Part shown: positions 1-5,077 of the stretch, piece after piece
Position numbering within the stretch: position 1 is the first letter of the stretch
Layout of the letters: each line of letters begins with the position of its first letter
From: Candidatus Pollutiaquabacter sp.
GTDB taxonomy: Bacteria; Bacteroidota; Bacteroidia; AKYH767-A; 2013-40CM-41-45
Reading direction: 5' to 3'
Assembly: GCA_903854075.1 (NCBI GenBank)
Contig: CAINVI010000175.1
Span: 1-5,077, forward strand
Length of the DNA: 5,077 nt
Made by a program: the position numbers and the translations under genes
Notes under the pieces: generated by a model
What the model was told of the DNA's origin: nothing
Seen by the model: the letters and a program-made list of their open reading frames with translations, nothing else
Databases searched by the model: none

Positions 1-1
1 C

Positions 2-118
2 GACTGGTGTTTTATCGGTGCGCCGGAAGACCATGTGCATACACCGGACGAAACCGTGCATAAAAAAGATATCGAGGCGATGTTCGCCTTGTACCGCTGG
101 CTAATGGAAAAACTGTAA
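2..118 (+). CDS. 3' end of a probable clan MH metallopeptidase (M20/M28/M42-like), partial
   Basis: An open frame enters from the left edge and ends at TAA (116-118), giving the last 38 residues of a protein whose start lies outside the window. The readable tail contains FIGAPEDHVHTPDETV followed by KKDIEAMFALYRWLMEKL. A His-Thr/Ser-Pro-x-Glu motif followed by an acidic residue and a final amphipathic helix is the usual ending of zinc exopeptidases of clan MH (M20, M28 and M42), where the His is a metal ligand or sits near the metal site. The His-Thr-Pro-Asp-Glu spacing fits M42 and M20 about equally well. With only 38 residues the family, substrate and cell location cannot be settled, and another hydrolase fold is possible. 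The gene converges on the thioesterase gene, with 35 bp between the two stop codons and no convincing terminator between them. Confidence 0.45.
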   Translation, partial: DWCFIGAPEDHVHTPDETVHKKDIEAMFALYRWLMEKL

Positions 119-153
119 GCAACAGCACGGAAAAGTCGATAACTAAAGCGCTG

Positions 154-558
154 TTAAAAATACTTTTTCCAGGCCTCCAGAATTTCCGCTGGCACAGCCG
201 TCGGCTTTCCAGTATCTTTTTGAATGAACACCAGCGTGGTCGAAGCTACAGTAATCACTTCGCCCGCAGCGTTCAACACTTCATAGTCGAACTTAATTCG
301 CGCTCCCGGCAATTCGGGAATGGTAGTACGAATCGTCAATTCATCGTCATAATAAGCCGGACGGCGATAACGAATGGTGAAATCAAGCACCGGCAATAAT
401 ATACCGCTGTCTTCTAGCGTACGGTAACTGAAACCAAGTTCGCGCAGCGCCTCGACTCGCGCCACCTCGAAATACGTGGCATAATTTCCGTAATACACAT
501 AACCCATACGGTCTGTTTCGGCATAGCGCACCCTGATTTTAGTCTCGGTCTTGTACAT
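154..558 (-). CDS. acyl-CoA thioesterase, YbgC/FadM (4-hydroxybenzoyl-CoA thioesterase-like) hotdog family
   Basis: This 134-residue protein is a single hotdog domain, the normal length for the YbgC/FadM family of cytoplasmic thioesterases that hydrolyse acyl-CoA (or acyl-ACP) to the free acid. The N-terminal signature is clear: RYAETDRMGYVYYGNYATYF at residues 11-30, with Asp16 in the position of the catalytic aspartate, the conserved Gly19, and Tyr22 where many relatives have His. The rest follows the family pattern: a central helix with EVARVEALRELG, then the strand region IRYRRPAYYDDEL, and a final strand ending in TTLVFIQKDTGKP. The ATG (556-558) fits because residues from position 5 onward already align with the first strand. 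No Shine-Dalgarno is visible, which is common in Bacteroidota. It is divergent from the nucleotidase pair and convergent with the upstream peptidase fragment, so it is probably its own transcription unit. No tol-pal genes are nearby, so a role in that complex is not indicated. The natural substrate is unknown. Confidence 0.9.
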   Translation of the reverse strand: MYKTETKIRVRYAETDRMGYVYYGNYATYFEVARVEALRELGFSYRTLEDSGILLPVLDFTIRYRRPAYYDDELTIRTTIPELPGARIKFDYEVLNAAGEVITVASTTLVFIQKDTGKPTAVPAEILEAWKKYF

Positions 559-678
559 GATCGGAAATTCGTTGGACAGCGAAGATAATCAGGAACCTTT
601 TTCTATACTTGCATCCCCATTTTATTTTTAAGGCATGGCAACAATTGTCTGCCGGAAAAATTATCGTATCTTGAAGAA

Positions 679-1416
679 TTGACTGTAAATCCATTGAGCT
701 CACGACTTCTACTGTTCTATATTTTCGCCTGGTTCAGCTACGGCTGTTCGGTGACAGACGTGTCGCAGGTACAAACACAACAGTATATAATGAGTGATTC
801 CTTGTTTGCAACGATTGATTCCGGCATTTATAAGTTGTCGGATCCGTACCGACAACAGTTGAGCAAACAGATGCTAGAAGTGCTTTGCACCAGTTCAGTT
901 GCCATGGAACGTGGAAATCCCGAAGGATTGCTGGGTAATTTTGTGTCGGACGTCAGCTTGTCGGAAGGTAATCTGGAAATAGCATCCCGCTTTTCAATAG
1001 AACAGGCCGACTTTATCATACTGAACAACGGCGGATTGCGCAAACCATTACCCAAGGGACCTATTGCGCTGGGCGATATTTACGAAGTGATGCCTTTTGA
1101 AAACCAACTGGTCGTACTCGAATGTCCGGCACGACTGGTACAGCAGCTCGCCGATTTTATCGCTTCTAAAGGAGGAACGCCGGTATCAGGCATACGTTTT
1201 CAACTGGATAAAAAGTCGGGGCGCGCCACCGGTATACACATCAATGGATCAGCATTAGATACATTAAAAACCTACCGCGTAATGACAGCCGATTACCTGG
1301 CCAACGGCGGCGATCAGTTTGATTTGTTCAAGGAAGCCAATAAACGTACCGAACTTGGGCTGAAAATTCGTGATGCGCTGATTAACTATGCGCGAAAAGC
1401 CGGTAACCGCGAGTAA
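679..1416 (+). CDS. lipoprotein with 5'-nucleotidase C-terminal (substrate-binding) domain
   Basis: This 245-residue protein matches the C-terminal half of UshA-type 5'-nucleotidases, the domain that holds the nucleoside. Visible family motifs are LLGNFVSDV (84-92), NNGGLR (116-121), GDIYEVMPFEN (132-142) and NGGDQF (209-214). By analogy with UshA, Phe140 and Phe214 would stack on the base and Arg121 lies in the substrate pocket. No metallophosphatase domain is present; that half is the next gene, 34 bp downstream. Residues 1-23 look like a lipoprotein signal peptide: Arg9, a hydrophobic core LLLFYIFAWF, then SYGC with Cys23 as the lipid site. No acidic surface-export signal follows the Cys, so a periplasmic membrane anchor is inferred. 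The start is a TTG, because no ATG or GTG precedes the signal peptide in frame; TTG at 694 is an equally reasonable start. The in-frame ATG at 790 would remove the signal peptide and is less likely. Confidence 0.85.
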   Translation: MTVNPLSSRLLLFYIFAWFSYGCSVTDVSQVQTQQYIMSDSLFATIDSGIYKLSDPYRQQLSKQMLEVLCTSSVAMERGNPEGLLGNFVSDVSLSEGNLEIASRFSIEQADFIILNNGGLRKPLPKGPIALGDIYEVMPFENQLVVLECPARLVQQLADFIASKGGTPVSGIRFQLDKKSGRATGIHINGSALDTLKTYRVMTADYLANGGDQFDLFKEANKRTELGLKIRDALINYARKAGNRE

Positions 1417-1437
1417 CTGCTGCAACCAAAACTAGAC

Positions 1438-1443
1438 GGAAGA
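1438..1443 (+). promoter_or_regulatory. possible ribosome binding site of the metallophosphoesterase gene
   Basis: The purine block GGAAGA lies 7 nt before the ATG at 1451, a normal distance for a Shine-Dalgarno. It matches the anti-Shine-Dalgarno only partly. It supports the chosen start, as does the twin-arginine signal that begins at residue 4. Confidence 0.35.
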
Positions 1444-1450
1444 ATTTCAT

Positions 1451-2386
1451 ATGTCGTTGAATAGAAGAACCTTTATCCGAAATGTTGCCGGCGCTTCTGT
1501 GCTGGTCGGCTCCGGACTATGGTCGCCGGAAAGCTGGGGCGCGAGCGCTTTCAAACTCACGGTGTTGCATACCAACGATGTACACAGCCGCATCGATCCC
1601 TTTCCTATGAACGACCCGAAATTTCCGGGGATGGGTGGATTCGCGCGGCGCGCAGAAGTTATTCATCGCATACGCGCTACCGAAAAAAATGTACTGCTGC
1701 TGGATGCCGGCGATATCTTCCAGGGTACTCCCTACTTTAACCTCTTTCAGGGCGAGCCGGAAATCCGACTAATGCGGGAAATGGGATACGATGCCAGCGC
1801 CATTGGTAACCATGATTTTGACGGCGGCATGGACAATCTGGCGGTACGGATCCGGGAAGCCGGTTTTCCATTTCTTTGTGCCAATTACAATCTCTCCGAT
1901 TCGCCGCTCTTTGCGTCTGCGCTTCCCTATCAGATCTTTAAAAAAGGAGGACTTAAAATCGGAGTTTTTGGTTTAGGTATCGAACCCAAAGGACTGATTG
2001 ATACTGCAGTAAGCAAGCGGATTATTTATTCCGATCCGACTGTCGAAGCAAAGAAAATCAGCACTATCTTACGGGAAGAAGAACACTGCGATTTGGTGAT
2101 TTGTTTGTCTCACCTGGGCTACAATTACAAGGAAAAAAAAGTAAGCGATACGGTGATCGCAAGAGAAGTTTCAGGCATCGATCTGATCATCGGCGGACAT
2201 ACGCATACCTTTCTTGACGAACCCGTCAAAATACAAAATCCCATAGGTAAAAACGTCCTCGTCGCGCAAGTAGGCTGGGCAGGAATTCGTCTGGGACGTA
2301 TTGATTTTTTCTTTGACGAAAAGCGTCGAAAATCAGCCACTTTCACTCTGAGAGAAAATATTTCTAGAAAAACAATAGCAGGATAA
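1451..2386 (+). CDS. Tat-exported metallophosphoesterase, 5'-nucleotidase/UshA N-terminal catalytic domain
   Basis: This 311-residue protein is the dinuclear-metal catalytic half of a 5'-nucleotidase / 2',3'-cyclic phosphodiesterase. It begins with a twin-arginine signal (NRRTFIR, residues 4-10, then a hydrophobic stretch NVAGASVLVGSGLW), so export as a folded protein through Tat is predicted. The calcineurin-like motifs are all present: LHTNDVH (39-45), LLLDAGDIFQG (82-92), AIGNHDFD (117-124), CLSHLGY (218-224) and IIGGHTH (246-252). Expected metal ligands are Asp43, His45, Asp88, Asn120, His221, His250 and His252; His121 and Asp124 would be the catalytic dyad. UshA has Gln where His252 sits. 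The protein ends just after this domain, whereas UshA-type enzymes continue into a substrate-binding domain, here encoded by the preceding gene. The two genes are very probably an operon. Substrate could be nucleotides, cyclic nucleotides or other phosphoesters; the sequence alone does not decide. Confidence 0.9.
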   Translation: MSLNRRTFIRNVAGASVLVGSGLWSPESWGASAFKLTVLHTNDVHSRIDPFPMNDPKFPGMGGFARRAEVIHRIRATEKNVLLLDAGDIFQGTPYFNLFQGEPEIRLMREMGYDASAIGNHDFDGGMDNLAVRIREAGFPFLCANYNLSDSPLFASALPYQIFKKGGLKIGVFGLGIEPKGLIDTAVSKRIIYSDPTVEAKKISTILREEEHCDLVICLSHLGYNYKEKKVSDTVIAREVSGIDLIIGGHTHTFLDEPVKIQNPIGKNVLVAQVGWAGIRLGRIDFFFDEKRRKSATFTLRENISRKTIAG

Positions 2387-2398
2387 TTTTTTTATTTG

Positions 2399-2432
2399 TT
2401 GAATTATTAACACATTTGCTAACCGATTTTTG
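2399..2432 (+). promoter_or_regulatory. weak candidate Bacteroidota-type promoter for dnaA
   Basis: TTG at 2399-2401 is followed, after 23 nt, by GATTTTTG at 2425-2432. The Bacteroidota housekeeping promoter is TTG, 17-23 nt, then TAnnTTTG, so this candidate has one mismatch in the -7 box and sits at the long end of the spacing range. If it is used, transcription would start within the 11-bp repeats that begin at 2432, leaving a leader of roughly 110 nt before dnaA. The match is short and could be chance in this AT-rich stretch. Confidence 0.25.
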
Positions 2433-2464
2433 AACACACCATGAGACACACCCGAACACACCAG
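2432..2464 (+). repeat. three tandem 11-bp repeats in the dnaA leader, consensus GAACACACC plus 2 bases
   Basis: Three copies follow without gaps: GAACACACCAT (2432-2442), GAGACACACCC (2443-2453) and GAACACACCAG (2454-2464). The first and third share ten consecutive bases; the middle copy differs mainly in its third and fourth bases. The period of 11 bp is about one helical turn, so the copies present the same face of the DNA, as in arrays of protein-binding sites. Each contains ACACA, the second half of a DnaA box, but none matches TTATCCACA well (best 6 of 9). The array is about 87 bp upstream of the dnaA start codon. Function is unknown. Confidence 0.7.
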
Positions 2465-2504
2465 CTTTTGACTGTGAACAGCGTGATGGTTTCGTTCAAC
2501 TGAT

Positions 2505-2532
2505 CAACAAAAAACTTAACCAACAAAAACTT
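2505..2532 (+). repeat. pair of A-rich direct repeats just upstream of the dnaA ribosome binding site
   Basis: CAACAAAAAACTT (2505-2517) and CAACAAAAACTT (2521-2532) differ by one A and are separated by AAC. They end 7 nt before the Shine-Dalgarno and would lie in the mRNA leader. Such an unpaired A-rich leader could help ribosome loading, as A-rich upstream sequence does in Bacteroidota, but a simple-sequence origin is equally possible. Confidence 0.55.
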
Positions 2533-2539
2533 TTTTCTG

Positions 2540-2545
2540 AGGAGA
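2540..2545 (+). promoter_or_regulatory. strong Shine-Dalgarno sequence of dnaA
   Basis: AGGAGA lies 5 nt before the ATG at 2551, in an otherwise A/T-rich leader. It is a close match to the anti-Shine-Dalgarno and fixes the dnaA start. It stands out because the other genes in this window have weak or no Shine-Dalgarno sequences, as is usual in Bacteroidota. Confidence 0.7.
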
Positions 2546-2550
2546 CGATT

Positions 2551-3981
2551 ATGGAAAAAACCTGCGAGAGTGTTTGGAAGAAATGCCTCCAGATCATTAA
2601 GGACAACGTCAGCCCACAAAGTTTTAAGACGTGGTTCGAACCGATCAAGCCAGTAAAACTGGACGGTAAGGTTCTTACCATTGAAGTGCCTAGCCAATTT
2701 TTCTACGAGTGGCTGGAAGAGCACTACATCACCTTACTCAAAAAGGTGATTCGTCAGCAACTGGGTAACGACAGCCGATTGGAGTACAGCATCGTAATGG
2801 ATCACGGTACGGCCGAAAAACCGTATACGGTAAAATTGCCTACCAAATCATCTGCAGAACCTAAAAACACGCCGGTGAACGTTCCGATGAACGGAAACAA
2901 TTCGATCCGGAATCCTTTTATCATCCCCGGCCTGAAGAAAGTCAATGTCGAGTCGCAACTCAACATTAATTATACCTTCGACACCTTTGTAGAAGGCGAT
3001 TGCAACCGTTTGGCGCGATCAGCCGGTTATGCCGTATCCAACAAGCCCGGCGGAACCGCATTCAATCCCTTACTGATTTATGGTAATACCGGCATGGGAA
3101 AAACCCACCTGGCCCACGCCATCGGTATCGAAATCAAAAATCAGCATCCCGGCAAAACCGTTCTTTACGTTACGTCCGATAAATTCACGTTACAGTTTAT
3201 TGATGCGGTAAAGAATAACGAACAAAACGATTTCGTACACTTCTATCAGATGATGGACGTGCTCATCATCGATGATATCCAGTTTTTCGCCGGCAAGGAG
3301 AAAACACAGGATGTATTCTTCCATATTTTCAACCATTTGCACCAAACCGGCAAACAAATCATCCTGACGTCCGACAAGGCGCCGGTCGATTTGCAAGGCA
3401 TGGAGCAACGTTTGCTGAGTCGCTTCAAGTGGGGACTCGCCGCAGATCTGCAGATGCCTGATCTGGAAAGCCGTATTGCTATCCTGAACCGCAAGATGTA
3501 TCAGGACGGTATCGAACTTCCGAAAGAAATCGTGGAATATATCGCGTACAGCATCACCTCTAATATCCGTGAGCTCGAAGGCGCGCTGATTTCCATCCTG
3601 GCACAGGCTTCGATGAATAAGAAAGCCGTTACGCTGGAGCTGGCCAAGCAGATGATTGACAAGTACGTGAAAAACACCACGCACGAAGTCTCCATCGACT
3701 ACATCCAGAAAGTAGTTTGTGATTATTTCGACCTGCCAATTGAGATGCTTAAGTCTAAAACACGTAAGCGTCAGGTGGTACAAGCGCGTCAGATTGCGAT
3801 GTACTTTGCCAAGAGTATGACCAAATCATCCTTGAGCAGTATTGGTGCGCATTGTGGTGGTAAAGACCACGCTACCGTGCTCCACGCCTGCCGTACGGTC
3901 AACAACCTGATTGAGACCGATAAGAAGTTCAAAGCCAGCGTACAGGAGCTTCAAAAGAAGATTTCCATTAACGCTAAATAA
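2551..3981 (+). CDS. dnaA: chromosomal replication initiator protein DnaA
   Basis: This complete 476-residue DnaA is the ATP-dependent initiator that binds DnaA boxes, opens the origin and recruits the replicative helicase. Domain I (about 1-85) contains the conserved SFKTWFEPI and a helix around EWLEEHY. A variable linker follows (about 86-135). The AAA+ domain III begins near NYTFDTFVEGDCN and carries Walker A GNTGMGKT (178-185), Walker B LIIDD (238-242), sensor 1 ILTSD (271-275), the box VII pair Arg287 and Arg291 (arginine finger) and sensor 2 Arg340 in SNIRELEGAL. Domain IV ends with the DNA-binding signature GGKDHATVLHACR (436-448). All key residues are intact and the length is normal. 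The wording is typical of Bacteroidota. It appears to be transcribed alone: 164 bp of repeat-bearing leader lies upstream and a strong terminator follows directly. dnaN is not adjacent here. Confidence 0.98.
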   Translation: MEKTCESVWKKCLQIIKDNVSPQSFKTWFEPIKPVKLDGKVLTIEVPSQFFYEWLEEHYITLLKKVIRQQLGNDSRLEYSIVMDHGTAEKPYTVKLPTKSSAEPKNTPVNVPMNGNNSIRNPFIIPGLKKVNVESQLNINYTFDTFVEGDCNRLARSAGYAVSNKPGGTAFNPLLIYGNTGMGKTHLAHAIGIEIKNQHPGKTVLYVTSDKFTLQFIDAVKNNEQNDFVHFYQMMDVLIIDDIQFFAGKEKTQDVFFHIFNHLHQTGKQIILTSDKAPVDLQGMEQRLLSRFKWGLAADLQMPDLESRIAILNRKMYQDGIELPKEIVEYIAYSITSNIRELEGALISILAQASMNKKAVTLELAKQMIDKYVKNTTHEVSIDYIQKVVCDYFDLPIEMLKSKTRKRQVVQARQIAMYFAKSMTKSSLSSIGAHCGGKDHATVLHACRTVNNLIETDKKFKASVQELQKKISINAK

Positions 3982-3998
3982 AACGTTAGAACTCCCTG

Positions 3999-4032
3999 AA
4001 AGACCGCCGCACAACACGGCGGTCTTTTTTTT
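3999..4032 (+). terminator. intrinsic terminator of dnaA
   Basis: A perfect 11-bp stem pairs AAAGACCGCCG (3999-4009) with CGGCGGTCTTT (4017-4027) around the 7-nt loop CACAACA. Eight T residues (4025-4032) follow, three of them shared with the stem. It begins 17 bp after the dnaA stop codon, so it almost certainly ends the dnaA transcript. The three A residues at the 5' foot give little support for termination in the other direction. Confidence 0.95.
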
Positions 4033-4066
4033 ACCTTCACTTCAGCATTTCACCCTCTTCGCAACC

Positions 4067-5077
4067 ATGACGATACGAGAAGTAAGCAGCGACCGTGACC
4101 GGAAAGATTTCCTGGAGCTCCCTGTCCATCTCTATAAAGACGACTCGAACTGGAGTCGGCCGTTGGATAAAGATATTGAAGCTGTTTTTGAGCCTTCAGA
4201 GAACAAATTCTTTCGCCACGGAAGATGCACGCGCTTTCTATTACAGGACGGCAAGGGCGAAACGATAGGTCGAATTGCGGCGTTTATCAACGACCGCACC
4301 GCCAAGAAGGAAGCGCAACCAACTGGCGGCGTCGGATTTTTCGAATGTATCAACGATCAGTCGGCCGCCAATTTACTGCTGGATACTGCGAAACAATGGC
4401 TCGCCGAACGCGGCATGGAAGCAATGGACGGACCAATCAACTTTGGCGAACGCGACAGCTGGTGGGGTATGATTGTAGAAGGGTTTGATCCGGTACCTTA
4501 CAAGATGAATTACAATCCTCCGTATTACAATACGCTTTTTGCAAACTACGGATTCCGGACCTACTTCGAGCAATGGTGCTATTCTTTGCGGGTCCACGAG
4601 CCCTTGGCGGATAAATTTCAGATTCGTCACGAGCAGCTGAAAAAAGAGAAGAACTACAAAGCGGTTCACCTGAAAAAATCATCGCTGGAAAAATTCGCGG
4701 AGGATTTCCGCACGATTTACAATAAGGCCTGGGCAAAGCACGGCGGCGGAAAAGAGCTGGAGTCGAAGCAAGTGCAGCAGTTCTTCCGTAAGATGAAACC
4801 GGTGATTGATCCGAAAGCTGTATGGTTTGTGTACTATGGCAACGAACCCGTAGCCATGTTCATCAACTTGCCAGATATCAACCAGTTGTTTCGGCAGTTC
4901 AACGGAAAATTCGGTTGGCAGGAGAAGCTGAAGTTTCTCTGGAAATTAAAAACCGGAAAAGTGAACAAGTTGATCGGGCTCGTATTTGGCATTGTACCAG
5001 AACATCAGGGTAAGGGCGTCGACAGCTTCATGATTGTGGAGAGCGCCAATTATATCCGCAAACACACGCAGTATAAC
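4067..5077 (+). CDS. GNAT-like protein of unknown substrate, 3' end beyond the window
   Basis: The frame from ATG 4067 stays open to the last base (337 codons), so the gene is cut by the window edge and not broken. I recognise it as a large GNAT-fold protein often annotated as hypothetical or N-acetyltransferase in Bacteroidota. The N-terminus (REVSSDRDRKDFLELPVHLY) and the block GPINFGERDSWWG (122-134), continuing to VEGF, then MNYNPPYY (147-154) and YGFRTYFEQW (161-170), are strongly patterned and look conserved. The C-terminal part has a second GNAT-like unit with strand AVWFVYYGNEPVAMFINLPD (251-270) and an acetyl-CoA-loop-like VFGIVPEHQGKGVDSFMI (306-323), QGKGVD standing for the usual Q/R-x-x-G-x-G/A. 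The Asp in the last position is atypical, so catalysis is uncertain. No signal peptide or membrane segment is visible, so it is probably cytoplasmic. No Shine-Dalgarno or promoter is evident in the 34 bp after the terminator. Confidence 0.75.
   Translation, partial: MTIREVSSDRDRKDFLELPVHLYKDDSNWSRPLDKDIEAVFEPSENKFFRHGRCTRFLLQDGKGETIGRIAAFINDRTAKKEAQPTGGVGFFECINDQSAANLLLDTAKQWLAERGMEAMDGPINFGERDSWWGMIVEGFDPVPYKMNYNPPYYNTLFANYGFRTYFEQWCYSLRVHEPLADKFQIRHEQLKKEKNYKAVHLKKSSLEKFAEDFRTIYNKAWAKHGGGKELESKQVQQFFRKMKPVIDPKAVWFVYYGNEPVAMFINLPDINQLFRQFNGKFGWQEKLKFLWKLKTGKVNKLIGLVFGIVPEHQGKGVDSFMIVESANYIRKHTQYN

Noticed and set aside
121..155. Inverted repeat AACAGC (121-126) and GCTGTT (150-155) between the convergent genes as a shared terminator.
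   Set aside because: The stem is only 6 bp with a 23-nt loop, and there is no T tract right after it on either strand.
580..587. Minus-strand TATCTTCG as a -7 box for the thioesterase gene.
   Set aside because: One mismatch and no TTG at the required distance upstream on that strand.
604..611. TATACTTG as a -7 box for the nucleotidase pair.
   Set aside because: It is one base off TAnnTTTG, but no TTG lies 17-23 nt upstream; the nearest is 29 nt away.
2384..2398. Run of seven T residues after the metallophosphoesterase stop codon as an intrinsic terminator.
   Set aside because: No GC-rich hairpin precedes it; the nearby palindromes TTTCTAGAAA and CTCTGAGAG are short and AT-rich or lack a loop.
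2441..2503. A 20-codon reading frame (MRHTRTHQLLTVNSVMVSFN) in the dnaA leader that could be a leader peptide.
   Set aside because: It has no Shine-Dalgarno, its first codons simply read through the 11-bp repeats, and a frame this short is expected by chance.
2387..2550. The dnaA leader as the chromosomal origin (oriC).
   Set aside because: No consensus DnaA box is present, and there is no cluster of boxes next to a clear AT-rich unwinding region.
3190..3783. A 197-residue minus-strand open frame inside dnaA.
   Set aside because: It lies entirely opposite a well-conserved dnaA coding region, has no recognisable domain and is best explained as a shadow of dnaA codon use.

Overview
This window looks like ordinary chromosomal DNA from a member of the Bacteroidota (Bacteroidetes). 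The best evidence is the complete dnaA gene: its protein has the N-terminal and C-terminal wording typical of that phylum and good AAA+ and DNA-binding motifs. The neighbouring genes fit the same origin: a 5'-nucleotidase split into two genes, and a large GNAT-like protein of a type common in Bacteroidota. I cannot place it to genus. Base composition is moderate, and I see no insertion sequence, integrase, tRNA, rRNA, CRISPR array or sign of recent transfer.

Layout from left to right. (1) Positions 2-118 hold the last 38 codons of a plus-strand gene, probably a clan MH metallopeptidase. (2) Positions 154-558 on the minus strand encode a YbgC/FadM-type hotdog acyl-CoA thioesterase that converges on the first gene. 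(3) A 120-bp divergent intergenic region leads to a plus-strand pair: a lipoprotein with the 5'-nucleotidase C-terminal (substrate-binding) domain (679-1416), then a Tat-exported metallophosphoesterase (1451-2386). Together they supply the two domains that are fused in UshA-type 5'-nucleotidases, so they probably act jointly in periplasmic nucleotide hydrolysis. (4) A 164-bp leader (2387-2550) precedes dnaA. It carries three 11-bp tandem repeats, a pair of A-rich repeats and a strong Shine-Dalgarno. (5) dnaA (2551-3981) ends at a textbook intrinsic terminator (3999-4032). (6) A plus-strand GNAT-like gene starts at 4067 and runs off the right edge with no stop; 337 codons are visible.

No new multi-gene system is evident. 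The points most worth a second look are the helically phased 11-bp repeats upstream of dnaA, which could be an autoregulatory operator, and the split, order-reversed 5'-nucleotidase whose two halves carry different export signals. dnaA stands without dnaN, recF or rpmH and without consensus DnaA boxes in its leader, so nothing here marks this window as the replication origin.
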